DNA from: Flavobacteriales bacterium UBA4474
GTDB lineage: Bacteria > Bacteroidota > Bacteroidia > Flavobacteriales_D > Sanyastnellaceae
Direction: 5' to 3'
Length of the DNA stretch: 33,649 bases
NCBI GenBank assembly: GCA_002389295.1
Contig: DGOE01000001.1
Coordinates: 1 to 33,649, forward strand
Shown piece by piece: positions 7,742-14,697 of this stretch. Within the stretch, counting starts at the first letter, position 1. Every line of letters starts with the position of its first letter. The position numbers and the translations under genes were made by a program. Below the pieces are notes generated by a model. The model did no database searches. It was not told where the DNA came from and saw only the letters and a program-made list of their open reading frames with translations.

Positions 7742-7775
7742 CAAACGTACTCCAGTGATGTTGGTCCGGGTGTAA
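7742..7775 (-). promoter_or_regulatory. Promoter of small RNA copy A
   Basis: A perfect TACGTTTG box at 7742-7749 with TTACAC at 7770-7775, 20 nt upstream, matching the arrangement of copy B exactly. Confidence 0.6.
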
Positions 7776-7858
7776 GACACGCCCACCAAACGGTTGTAGT
7801 CCCTCACCGACAAATTATAGGTCGGAATCCACGCTTTAGCGGAGGTACAGACCTGAAG

Positions 7859-9205
7859 TCAGACGACCCCTTGGTCAATCATGGCATCGGCCACCTTCAC
7901 GAAACCCGCGATGTTGGCGCCGCGCACATAGTCCACTGAACCGTCGCTGTTTGTGCCATACTGCACGCACTGGGCATGGATGTCCTTCATGATGCGCTGC
8001 AACCTGCCGTCGACCTCCTCGGAGGTCCAAGAGAGGCGCAAGCTGTTTTGCGACATTTCCAAGCCCGAAGTCGCCACACCACCGGCGTTGGACGCCTTAC
8101 CAGGAGCAAACATGATGCCCGCAGCTTGAAAAGCTTCTACCGCTTCAGGCGTGCAGGGCATGTTGGCGCCTTCGGCTACCGCCTTGCAGCCATTGGCCAC
8201 CAATGCCGCGGCCTCTGCGCCGTCCAGCTCGTTCTGCGTTGCGCACGGGAAAGCGAGGTCGCAGGGAAGGTCCCATGGATCCTGACCGGCGCGGAACACA
8301 ACGCCGTCATGGGCGTCGGCATATTCACTGATCCGGCCACGGCGGGCCTCCTTGAGGTCCTTGATCCAAGCCAGCTTCTCCTCTGTGAGGCCTGCGGGAT
8401 CATGGATGCTGCCCTTGCTGTCGCTCAGGGCGATCACTTTGCCGCCGAGCCGCAGGCATTTCTCTGCCGCGTGCAAAGCCACGTTTCCAGAACCGCTGAT
8501 GACCACGGTCTTGCCGTCGATGGAATCGTCTTGTGTGGCGAGCATTTCCGCCATGAAATACGTGGCGCCGTAGCCGGTCGCCTCGGGCCGGATGAGCGAG
8601 CCGCCCCAAGCGGGCTTCTTGCCGGTCAGTACGCCGGTAAACTCGTTGCGCAGGCGCTTGTATTGCCCAAACATGTAGCCGATTTCACGACCACCCACAC
8701 CGATGTCGCCCGCAGGCACGTCGGTATTGGGTCCGATGTGACGGGAGAGCTCGGTCATGAAACTCTGGCAGAAGCGCATGACCTCGGCGTCTGATTTGCC
8801 CTTGGGATCAAAATCCGATCCGCCCTTGCCCCCGCCCATGGGCAGGGTCGTCAGGGAGTTCTTGAACACCTGCTCGAAGCCGAGGAACTTCAGGATACTG
8901 AGGTTGACACTCGGATGGAAGCGCAGCCCTCCTTTGTAGGGGCCAATGGCGGAATTGAATTCCACACGGTAGCCGCGGTTGACCTGAATGCCGCCTTGGT
9001 CATCCGTCCACGGCACGCGGAAGGAAATGACGCGCTCGGGCTCGATCATGCGCTCAAGCAGGGCATGGCCTTGGTATTTGGAATGCGCTTCGATGAAAGG
9101 AATGACGGTCTCTGCGACCTCTTCAACAGCCTGAAGGAACTCGGGCTCGTTGGGATTGCGGCGTTGGGCCTCGGCCATAAACGCCTGGACACGGGGGTGC
9201 TCCAT
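7859..9205 (-). CDS. gdhA: Glutamate dehydrogenase (NADP-type, GdhA family)
   Basis: A 448-residue hexameric-type glutamate dehydrogenase that aminates 2-oxoglutarate to glutamate. The glutamate-binding and catalytic region is complete: GPYKGGLRFHPSVN (Lys91), FKNSLTTLPMGGGKGGSDFDPKGKSD (Lys115, catalytic Lys127) and VPAGDIGVGGREIG. The nucleotide-binding domain starts with VVISGSGNVALHAAEKC around residue 230. Length and the KGGSDFDPKGKSD stretch are typical of the bacterial NADP-dependent form; cofactor preference is inferred. I start at ATG 9205 (MEHPRVQAF) rather than 9253 because family members start there and because a -7 box lies at 9242-9249, inside the longer reading. The minus-strand small-RNA genes lie directly downstream, in the gdhA 3' region. 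Confidence 0.94.
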   Translation of the reverse strand: MEHPRVQAFMAEAQRRNPNEPEFLQAVEEVAETVIPFIEAHSKYQGHALLERMIEPERVISFRVPWTDDQGGIQVNRGYRVEFNSAIGPYKGGLRFHPSVNLSILKFLGFEQVFKNSLTTLPMGGGKGGSDFDPKGKSDAEVMRFCQSFMTELSRHIGPNTDVPAGDIGVGGREIGYMFGQYKRLRNEFTGVLTGKKPAWGGSLIRPEATGYGATYFMAEMLATQDDSIDGKTVVISGSGNVALHAAEKCLRLGGKVIALSDSKGSIHDPAGLTEEKLAWIKDLKEARRGRISEYADAHDGVVFRAGQDPWDLPCDLAFPCATQNELDGAEAAALVANGCKAVAEGANMPCTPEAVEAFQAAGIMFAPGKASNAGGVATSGLEMSQNSLRLSWTSEEVDGRLQRIMKDIHAQCVQYGTNSDGSVDYVRGANIAGFVKVADAMIDQGVV

Positions 9206-9241
9206 GGTGCGATAAGATGACGTTTCGATTGACGTGCGGTG

Positions 9242-9249
9242 CAAAAATA
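9242..9249 (-). promoter_or_regulatory. -7 box TATTTTTG of gdhA
   Basis: Perfect match to TAnnTTTG, 36 nt before the gdhA ATG, giving a leader of about 30 nt. A TTACAC lies 16 nt upstream, similar to the small-RNA promoters but at shorter spacing. This is one of the few genes here with a real 5' leader. Confidence 0.55.
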
Positions 9250-9325
9250 GCAAGGCGCGGTGTCAGTGTAACTCCTTGCAGGGCGAAGTTTTTTCAGCGT
9301 AGGACCGTGATGAAATCCTGCAGAC

Positions 9326-10102
9326 TCAGAGGGAACGCGTTCGGCCCCCGTCCACCGGCAGGTTGATTCCGCTGATATAGGCGGCTGATGGGCTGCACAG
9401 AAAGGCGATGGCCTCACCGATTTCACGGGCTTCGCCGAGTCTGCGCAGCGGCACTGCGCCGGCCATGGCGGCCAAGACTTCATCGGGGCGCTGTCCCGTT
9501 TTGGCCCCCTTGTTTTCTGCGATCTGGTCCAGGCGCGCTGTGCGTGTCGCCCCCGGGAGCACGTTGTTTACGGTGATGCCGTCGGGGCCGAGCTCATTGG
9601 CGAGGGTTTTGGCCCAGTTCGCCACCGCGCCGCGCACCGTGTTGGACACACCGAGCCCGTCGAGGGGCTGCTTGACCGAGGTCGAGATGACATTGACAAT
9701 GCGGCCACCACCTGCCGCGCGCATGCCGGGCAACACCGCCTGCACGAGGTGCTGGTTGCAGATGAGGTGTTGGCTGAAGGCCGCGAGGTAGGCCGCTGTC
9801 TCCGCTCCGTGCGCTGGGCCGCCCGCTGGGCCGCCGGTATTGTTGATCAGGATGTCCACAGGCCGTGCGGTCGCCACGGCTTCCGCTGCTTGACGTACGG
9901 CTTCAGGGTCGGTGAAATCGGCTACGGCATGGGCGTGTCCGGTGCCTGGCAATTGCCCCACAGCTGCAGCCAAACGCTCCCCATTGCGCGCCATCAGCGT
10001 GCATTGGGCGCCCAACTCCGCCAGCTCCATGGCCGCAGCCAAACCGATTCCTTGGGAGGCCCCACAGACGAGGGCGTGCTTTCCTTTCAGGTCGAGTCGC
10101 AT
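9326..10102 (-). CDS. Short-chain dehydrogenase/reductase-like protein with altered active site
   Basis: A 258-residue SDR-fold protein. The cofactor motif is GASQGIG at residues 14-20 and the NNTGG motif follows at about 87-91. The catalytic stretch reads ISTSVKQPLDGLGVSNTVRGAVANWAKTL: the Ser is present, but the usual YxxxK is replaced by N and R (SNTVRG). This matches the beta-ketoacyl-ACP-reductase-like SDR subgroup known for an imperfect catalytic tetrad. The C-terminus (AIAFLCSPSAAYISGINLPVDGG) is normal for SDRs. Function unknown: a reductase of altered chemistry or a binding protein. The start at 10102 is set by the SDR N-terminus; much longer upstream readings are antisense to the next gene. 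Confidence 0.85.
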   Translation of the reverse strand: MRLDLKGKHALVCGASQGIGLAAAMELAELGAQCTLMARNGERLAAAVGQLPGTGHAHAVADFTDPEAVRQAAEAVATARPVDILINNTGGPAGGPAHGAETAAYLAAFSQHLICNQHLVQAVLPGMRAAGGGRIVNVISTSVKQPLDGLGVSNTVRGAVANWAKTLANELGPDGITVNNVLPGATRTARLDQIAENKGAKTGQRPDEVLAAMAGAVPLRRLGEAREIGEAIAFLCSPSAAYISGINLPVDGGRTRSL

Positions 10103-10106
10103 GGGC

Positions 10107-10114
10107 GCAATGTA
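10107..10114 (-). promoter_or_regulatory. -7-like box TACATTGC of the SDR gene
   Basis: TAnnTTGC variant ending 4 nt before the ATG at 10102. Only 6 bp separate it from the divergent box at 10121, so upstream promoter elements of each gene must lie inside the other gene. Confidence 0.4.
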
Positions 10115-10120
10115 CCCACG

Positions 10121-10128
10121 TATCTTCG
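10121..10128 (+). promoter_or_regulatory. -7 box TATCTTCG of the small membrane protein gene
   Basis: One change from TAnnTTTG (T to C), ending 4 nt before the ATG at 10133. Confidence 0.45.
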
Positions 10129-10132
10129 TCCC

Positions 10133-10585
10133 ATGCTGACTGGAATCCAACACCTCCATGGGACCCTGCGCTGGGTGGTCCTGATCCTTATGGTCTTCTC
10201 CATCGTGAAGGCTTTTTCCGGTATGTCTTCTGGCCGATCCTTTGGCTCGGGCGACTACAAACGCGGCCTGTTTACCATGATTTCCTTGCACGTGCAATTG
10301 CTGCTCGGCTTCATCCTGTACTTCGGAAAAGGCTGGAGCAGCATGCTGGGCAATGCAGACGCCATGGCCGATACTATCATGCGCTTCTTCTCCCTCGAGC
10401 ACATGGTGACCATGTTGCTGGCCGTGGTCCTCGGGACGTTGGGACACAGCCTGGCCAAGCGCGCCGAGGATGACCGCACCAAATTCCGCCGCCAGGCCAT
10501 TTGGTTTACGGTCTCGCTCGTGCTCATCCTTTCGAGCATTCCCTGGCCCTTCCGCGCCGGGTTCGAAGCCTACGGTTGGTGGTGA
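10133..10585 (+). CDS. Four-helix cytochrome b-like membrane protein, conserved in Bacteroidota
   Basis: A 150-residue integral membrane protein with four predicted helices (LRWVVLILMVFSIVKAF, LFTMISLHVQLLLGFILYF, LEHMVTMLLAVVLGTLGHSLA, AIWFTVSLVLILSSIPW). Histidines in or near helices (HLHGTLRW, LHVQLL, EHMV) and the closing IPWPFRAGF are what I recall of a small conserved Bacteroidota family sometimes labelled cytochrome b-like; heme binding is unproven. The ATG at 10133 lies 4 nt after a promoter-like box, and the longer reading upstream is antisense to the SDR gene. It overlaps the following cytochrome c gene by 4 nt (GTGA), supporting an electron-transfer role for the pair. Confidence 0.8.
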   Translation: MLTGIQHLHGTLRWVVLILMVFSIVKAFSGMSSGRSFGSGDYKRGLFTMISLHVQLLLGFILYFGKGWSSMLGNADAMADTIMRFFSLEHMVTMLLAVVLGTLGHSLAKRAEDDRTKFRRQAIWFTVSLVLILSSIPWPFRAGFEAYGWW

Positions 10586-10908
10586 GCCCCCGCATCCTGC
10601 TGTTGGCCCTGGGCACCGTCCTGATGGGCTGTGGAGGCGGTCAAGCCTCCGATGCGCCGGCGAACAGCGGGACGGTTTCAGATGCCCAAGCGCGCAACCT
10701 TTACGTGCGCAAGTGCTCGCTGTGCCATGGCGATGACGGCAAACTGGGCGCGTCCAAGTCACCGGACTTGAGCATTTCCACCCTTTCTCTGGAGGAGCGC
10801 GTGGCCCTGATCACGTATGGCAAGGGCACCATGCCGGGCCAAAGGGGCATCCTCAATAAGGACGAGATCGACGCTGTGGCCCGATACATTGAACGCTTCC
10901 GAGAATAA
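10582..10908 (+). CDS. Lipoprotein monoheme cytochrome c
   Basis: A 108-residue c-type cytochrome. I use the GTG at 10582, whose bases overlap the upstream stop (GTGA); this gives a compact lipoprotein signal, PRILLLALGTVLMGC, with the lipobox cysteine at residue 17. The heme site is CSLCH (Cys45, Cys48, His49) and the likely axial methionine is in YGKGTMPGQ (Met84). The C-terminal helix DEIDAVARYIERF is typical of class I cytochromes c. Probably anchored by lipid on the periplasmic side and carrying electrons with an unknown partner, perhaps the upstream membrane protein. Its TAA shares a base with the hflX ATG. Confidence 0.88.
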   Translation: MSPRILLLALGTVLMGCGGGQASDAPANSGTVSDAQARNLYVRKCSLCHGDDGKLGASKSPDLSISTLSLEERVALITYGKGTMPGQRGILNKDEIDAVARYIERFRE

Positions 10909-12086
10909 TGCTGGAAAAACCCCTCGCCCGGAAAGACGGGAAACCCGAACGGGCTGTCCTGGTGGGCCTGGCTACGCGGCAACAGCCGCGGGACTTGCTG
11001 GCGGAGTACCTCGACGAGCTGGAGTTCCTGGCGCGGACGGCCCATGCCGAGACCGTCTCCACTTTTGTCCAGGCCCTGGACCACCCCGATGTCCGCACTT
11101 TTGTAGGCAAGGGCAAACTCGAGGAAATCACCGCGTTCATTGAGGAACACGACATCGACCTGCTCATTTTCGACGATGAATTGAGCCCCTCCCAACTCCG
11201 CAACCTCGGGGAAGCCCTGCCGGAAACCAAGGTGTTGGACCGGGCCAACCTCATCCTGGACATCTTCGCCCAACGCGCCCGCACCGCCCACGCCAAAACG
11301 CAGGTGGAGCTCGCGCAATACCAATACCTGCTGCCGCGCCTGACCAACATGTGGACCCACCTGCAGAAGCAAAAAGGCGGCATCGGCATGAAGGGACCGG
11401 GTGAAAAAGAGATCGAAACGGACCGGCGGATCATCCGCGACCGCATCTCGGCGCTCAAGAAGGACCTGGCGGCCATCGATCGGCAGATGTCCACCCAGCG
11501 CGGCAACCGGGGCGCCCTCGTCAGGGTGGCTTTGGTGGGCTACACCAATGCGGGCAAGTCCACTTTGATGAACCGGCTGGCCAAGTCTGAAGTCTTTGCA
11601 GAAGACAAGCTGTTTGCCACCCTCGACACCACGGTGCGCAAGGTGGTGCTGCACAACCTGCCCTTTCTGCTGAGCGATACGGTGGGCTTCATCCGCAAGC
11701 TCCCCCACCAGCTCGTCGAGAGCTTCAAAAGCACGCTCGATGAGACCCGCGAGAGCGACCTGCTCGTCCACGTCATCGACGTGTCCCATCCCCAATTCGA
11801 GGACCACTTGCGCGTGGTGGAAGAGACCTTGACTGAAATCGGGGCCGGAACACAGCGTACCATGTTGGTTTTCAACAAGATTGACCAACTCAAAGACCCC
11901 GCCGGAGAAGTCGACCGCGACATGCTGATCGAGGGCCTGCGGCGGCGTTTCAGCGCGCACGAAGGGCCCCTGCTCTTCCTCTCTGCCAAGACCAAGGAGG
12001 GCATGGACAGCCTCCGCGAGGTGCTGTATGCCGAAGTCCGCGAACTGCACGTGCAGCGTTTTCCGCACAATCACTTCCTTTACTGA
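10908..12086 (+). CDS. hflX: GTPase HflX
   Basis: A 392-residue ribosome-associated GTPase that in other bacteria splits stalled or heat-damaged 70S ribosomes. The N-terminal HflX domain includes TFVGKGKLEEITAFIEEHDIDLLIFDDELSPSQLRNL. It is followed by the glycine-rich GGIGMKGPGEKEIETDRRII linker and a coiled coil. The G domain has G1 GYTNAGKST (about 211-219), G3 DTVGFI (about 256) and G4 NKID (about 322). The start shares one base with the stop of the cytochrome c gene (TAATG), so it is probably in that operon. Complete and full length. Confidence 0.95.
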   Translation: MLEKPLARKDGKPERAVLVGLATRQQPRDLLAEYLDELEFLARTAHAETVSTFVQALDHPDVRTFVGKGKLEEITAFIEEHDIDLLIFDDELSPSQLRNLGEALPETKVLDRANLILDIFAQRARTAHAKTQVELAQYQYLLPRLTNMWTHLQKQKGGIGMKGPGEKEIETDRRIIRDRISALKKDLAAIDRQMSTQRGNRGALVRVALVGYTNAGKSTLMNRLAKSEVFAEDKLFATLDTTVRKVVLHNLPFLLSDTVGFIRKLPHQLVESFKSTLDETRESDLLVHVIDVSHPQFEDHLRVVEETLTEIGAGTQRTMLVFNKIDQLKDPAGEVDRDMLIEGLRRRFSAHEGPLLFLSAKTKEGMDSLREVLYAEVRELHVQRFPHNHFLY

Positions 12087-12088
12087 CC

Positions 12089-12949
12089 ATGCGTGCACTG
12101 CTCTTACTTCCGGCCCTGTGGCTCTGCCTGGGTGCAAGTGGTCAGGACGGCTTTCTGCCCATGATCCAGGCCGACCGCACTTGGTGTGGCGTAGAGGGTG
12201 GATGGGTGCCCACACCCGTGACCTACTGGGTGGACAGCGACACTGTCGTCGCCGATGGTTCGCTGTGGAGCAAGCTGGTCGTACAGCACGAGGGCAATGC
12301 CAATGAAGGGATGGCCGGGTGGTTCCACGAGGATGTGGTCACCGGTGAGGTCTGGATGCGGTGGGACCTCGATCTGGACCCCGGTACGCTGTGGTTTGAC
12401 TTTGGCATGGAACCCGGCGACGTCATGTCTGCCCCCAACTGCGATTGGGCGGACATCACCTGCACAGCCGTGGAGCCGTTCACTTGGACGGACGGAACAG
12501 TCAGCCGGCGCTTGACGCTGCAACTCTTGCCCGACAATACCGAATTTGTGGAGTATTGGATCGAGGGCATCGGATCGGAAAATGGACCGATGGGGCCCGC
12601 TGCCTATCTCTGTATCGCCGACTGGGACCCGCACGCTGCCTGCTTTGTGGACGGTGGCGTGGTTCGCCATGATTTTGAAATGGACACCACCTGGCTGCCC
12701 GCCCATGCGGGGTGCACAGGTGCCGCCGCCAGTGTTTCATTGGACCTCCCCCCGGCAGGTGCACTGATGGCCCGGGACGGCCATTTGCATTGGACCGGCG
12801 AACCCCTCAGGGGCCACATTGTCCTCTATGACCTGATGGGCCGAAGGGTGGAAACCCTGCGCCGCGACGGGCCTTGGCCAACGCCGGCCGCAGGCATCCT
12901 CATTGCTGTGCTGCCCGGAGGTGGCCGCCTAAAAATCCAAACCGACTGA
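12089..12949 (+). CDS. Secreted protein with T9SS-like C-terminal sorting domain
   Basis: A 286-residue protein I do not recognise. It has a signal peptide (MRALLLLPALWLCLGASGQDG, cleavage near ASG-QD) and an acidic, aromatic-rich body without a named domain (LWSKLVVQHEGNANEGMAGWFHEDV, MEPGDVMSAPNCDW). The last 50 residues, RGHIVLYDLMGRRVETL then AAGILIAVLPGGGRLKIQTD, follow the pattern of type A sorting domains used by the Bacteroidota type IX secretion system (inference from pattern). Likely exported and released or attached at the surface. It begins 3 bases after the hflX stop (TGA cc ATG) and is followed as closely by rbfA, so a secreted protein sits inside a ribosome-related operon. Confidence 0.7.
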   Translation: MRALLLLPALWLCLGASGQDGFLPMIQADRTWCGVEGGWVPTPVTYWVDSDTVVADGSLWSKLVVQHEGNANEGMAGWFHEDVVTGEVWMRWDLDLDPGTLWFDFGMEPGDVMSAPNCDWADITCTAVEPFTWTDGTVSRRLTLQLLPDNTEFVEYWIEGIGSENGPMGPAAYLCIADWDPHAACFVDGGVVRHDFEMDTTWLPAHAGCTGAAASVSLDLPPAGALMARDGHLHWTGEPLRGHIVLYDLMGRRVETLRRDGPWPTPAAGILIAVLPGGGRLKIQTD

Positions 12950-12952
12950 ACC

Positions 12953-13303
12953 ATGGCTGGAATCCGACAGGAACGCCTCGCAGCTCTGCTGCAAAAGGAA
13001 ATCGGAAGCCTCCTCCAGCGCGAAGCTTCCATGCGCTTTGGCGGTCACTTCATCACCGTCACCACAGTGCGGTTGACGCCGGACTTGTCATTGGCCAGGG
13101 TCTACCTCAGCTTCATGGCCATCGCGTCCGCTGGGAAGCCTGAAGAGGGCCTCGCCTTGGTCGAGGCCGAAGCCTACCACATCCGCAAGGTCCTCGCCGG
13201 GAAAGTGGGCAAGCACCTGCGCAAAATGCCGGAGCTCAGGTTCTTCCTCGACGACAGCCTCGACCGGTACGAGGAAATCGAGGGCCTCCTCAAGGACGAC
13301 TGA
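12953..13303 (+). CDS. rbfA: 30S ribosome-binding factor RbfA
   Basis: A 116-residue protein, normal size for RbfA, which assists 16S rRNA maturation and cold adaptation. It starts with the typical RQERLAALLQKEIGSLLQRE helix, continues with FITVTTVRLTPDLSLARVYLSFM (KH-like fold strands), and ends with GKVGKHLRKMPELRFFLDDSLDRYEEIEGLL, the hallmark region. It starts 4 nt after the stop of the secreted protein gene with no promoter-like box, so it is probably co-transcribed. A gap of 140 nt without a gene follows, holding only the next promoter. Confidence 0.93.
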   Translation: MAGIRQERLAALLQKEIGSLLQREASMRFGGHFITVTTVRLTPDLSLARVYLSFMAIASAGKPEEGLALVEAEAYHIRKVLAGKVGKHLRKMPELRFFLDDSLDRYEEIEGLLKDD

Positions 13304-13407
13304 AGTCCTCAGGGTGCGCAGGGCAATCCGAAGCCGCCCAACAACGAGATCAAGCCCAAGAAGTCGGCGAAAGAGCCACGGTGAATTTTGGCGGTATGAA
13401 ACCAAAG

Positions 13408-13439
13408 TTGATTCCCCTCGGCGATGGAACCTAATTTGG
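13408..13439 (+). promoter_or_regulatory. Promoter of the LolC/E-type permease gene
   Basis: The -7 box TAATTTGG (13432-13439, one mismatch) ends 4 nt before the GTG at 13444. A TTG at 13408-13410 lies 21 nt upstream, the spacing expected for a Bacteroidota -33 element. Confidence 0.5.
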
Positions 13440-13443
13440 CAGG

Positions 13444-14688
13444 GTGAACGTCCCGTTCCGCATCGCACGTCGGTACCTGTGGTCCCGAAAATCCCAACGC
13501 CTGATCCACCTGGTCTCAGGGATTTCGGTCTTTGTGGTGGCGGCCGTGGCTGCGGCCATGGTGGCCATTCTCAGTGCGTTTAATGGCATTGAATCCCTGG
13601 TAGAAGAGCTGTTTTCGAGCCTGGATACGGAGTTGGCCGTGTTGCCCGCAGAAGGCCGCGTGATGCCCGCCGCTTGGGTGGACAGCCTGGCTGGCTGGCC
13701 CGGTGTGGCCCATGCCGGAGGCGTCTTGGAACAGGATGTCGTCATTCGCAGGCAGGGCCAGCCGCAGGTGTGCACGCTGATTGGTTTTGACCTAAACCAT
13801 GCCCGCCATACCCTGCTGGCTTCCCGGCTTCGCCGCGGGGATGTGCTCAGGGCCGACACGCTCGACCGGCCTTGCGGATACGTCGGCCTTGGCGTGGCCA
13901 GTCAACTGCGCCTGCCATACGGCAGCGATGCCCCGGTGACCCTCACGGTGGCCGCTCCGAAAAGGGGCCGCAGCCTGGGCTCAATGCGGGGCCAAAGCCT
14001 GTTGGACGGCGGATTGGAGGACCGCATGGTCACCCGTGTTTTGACCATCTGTGGCACCTTTTCGGTCAATGCAGACATCGATTCACGCACCCTCGTCGCC
14101 CCCTTGGACTTTGCCCGTGAGGTCTTGCAACGGCCTGGAGAAGTCTCCCGCGTGGAATTGGTCACTGCTGAGGGGTGGACTGCAGCAGCACTTCGGAAGG
14201 AGATCGACGCCCGCCTCCCCGACGGACTCACCACCCGAACGCGCCGGGAAAAAAACGCGCTCATCCACGCCACAAGCCGCGCGGAAAAGTGGGCCACATT
14301 TGCCATTCTGAGCTTCATCCTGGTCGTCGCCGCCTTCAACATCCTCGCCGCGCTCACCATGCTGCTGCTGGACAAACGGCGCGACATCGGCACCCTCACG
14401 GCCATGGGCATGACCGGGCGCGAGGTGCGACAGGTCTTTAGCTGGCAAGGGGTCCTGATCAACGTGGTCGGGGCCGTCGCGGGCATTGGAATCGGCATTG
14501 TGTTGGTGGTCTTGCAAGACCAGTATGGCTTGGTCCGACTCGAGGGCGCCATGGTGCCCGCCTACCCGGTGGTGCTGAGGTTGACGGACGTTTTGGGGGT
14601 GGCCTTGGTGGTCTTGGGTGTGGGGGGCGCGTTCAGTGCAGCGATGGTCGCGTACCTCGTGCGCCGATTGGCCCCCGATGCGGGCTAA
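13444..14688 (+). CDS. LolC/LolE-type lipoprotein-releasing ABC transporter permease
   Basis: A 414-residue FtsX-like permease of the LolC/E type. It starts NVPFRIARRYLWSRKSQRLIHLVSGISV, the classic FIA.RYL..K..... N-terminus, with the first helix at about 24-46. A periplasmic domain of about 220 residues follows. Three C-terminal helices then start near KWATFAILSFILVVAAFNILAALTMLLLDKRRDIGTLTAMG, the canonical FtsX coupling region. The partner ATPase is not in the window, as is usual for the split systems of Bacteroidota. The GTG start is supported by family alignment and by a -7 box with a well-spaced -33 TTG. Its TAA stop doubles as the first bases of the dus promoter box. Confidence 0.9.
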   Translation: MNVPFRIARRYLWSRKSQRLIHLVSGISVFVVAAVAAAMVAILSAFNGIESLVEELFSSLDTELAVLPAEGRVMPAAWVDSLAGWPGVAHAGGVLEQDVVIRRQGQPQVCTLIGFDLNHARHTLLASRLRRGDVLRADTLDRPCGYVGLGVASQLRLPYGSDAPVTLTVAAPKRGRSLGSMRGQSLLDGGLEDRMVTRVLTICGTFSVNADIDSRTLVAPLDFAREVLQRPGEVSRVELVTAEGWTAAALRKEIDARLPDGLTTRTRREKNALIHATSRAEKWATFAILSFILVVAAFNILAALTMLLLDKRRDIGTLTAMGMTGREVRQVFSWQGVLINVVGAVAGIGIGIVLVVLQDQYGLVRLEGAMVPAYPVVLRLTDVLGVALVVLGVGGAFSAAMVAYLVRRLAPDAG

Positions 14689-14693
14689 TTTTG
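14686..14693 (+). promoter_or_regulatory. -7 box TAATTTTG of the dus gene, overlapping the previous stop
   Basis: Perfect TAnnTTTG match beginning with the TAA stop of the permease gene and ending 4 nt before the ATG at 14698. The whole intergenic space is 9 nt. Confidence 0.5.
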
Positions 14694-14697
14694 CAGC

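Larger units (their letters stand above)
7437..7825. repeat. Two diverged tandem repeat units of about 195 bp
   Basis: Two direct units, box-to-box distance 197 bp, occupy nearly all of the gap between mce and gdhA. The RNA-coding parts are almost identical; the upstream halves are diverged but keep GACTAC and TCTTACACCC at the same distances from the TACGTTTG box. This uneven conservation marks which parts are constrained. The right end also holds a CCGAC/GTCGG dyad (7807-7825), absent from the other unit. Confidence 0.75.

Noticed and set aside
7544..7813. 89-codon ORF on the minus strand across the repeat units
   Set aside because: It reads through the terminator hairpin of copy A and into the promoter region of copy B, has no family resemblance, and its codons are explained by the conserved RNA structure.
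7437..7825. CRISPR array or integron attC sites
   Set aside because: Only two copies of about 195 bp with no spacer-repeat periodicity; no integrase, cas gene or core-site sequences nearby. The internal promoter and terminator fit RNA genes better.
7807..7825. CCGAC/GTCGG dyad as the gdhA terminator
   Set aside because: The stem is only 5 bp and is not followed by a T-run on the minus strand, so it is too weak to call.
10103..10762. N-terminal extension of the SDR (478-codon reading)
   Set aside because: Antisense to the membrane protein and cytochrome c genes; the SDR cofactor motif starts within 14 residues of the ATG at 10102.
13304..13443. A small gene between rbfA and the permease
   Set aside because: Open frames here run into neighbouring genes out of frame and show no recognisable features; the space is explained by a promoter with -33 and -7 elements.
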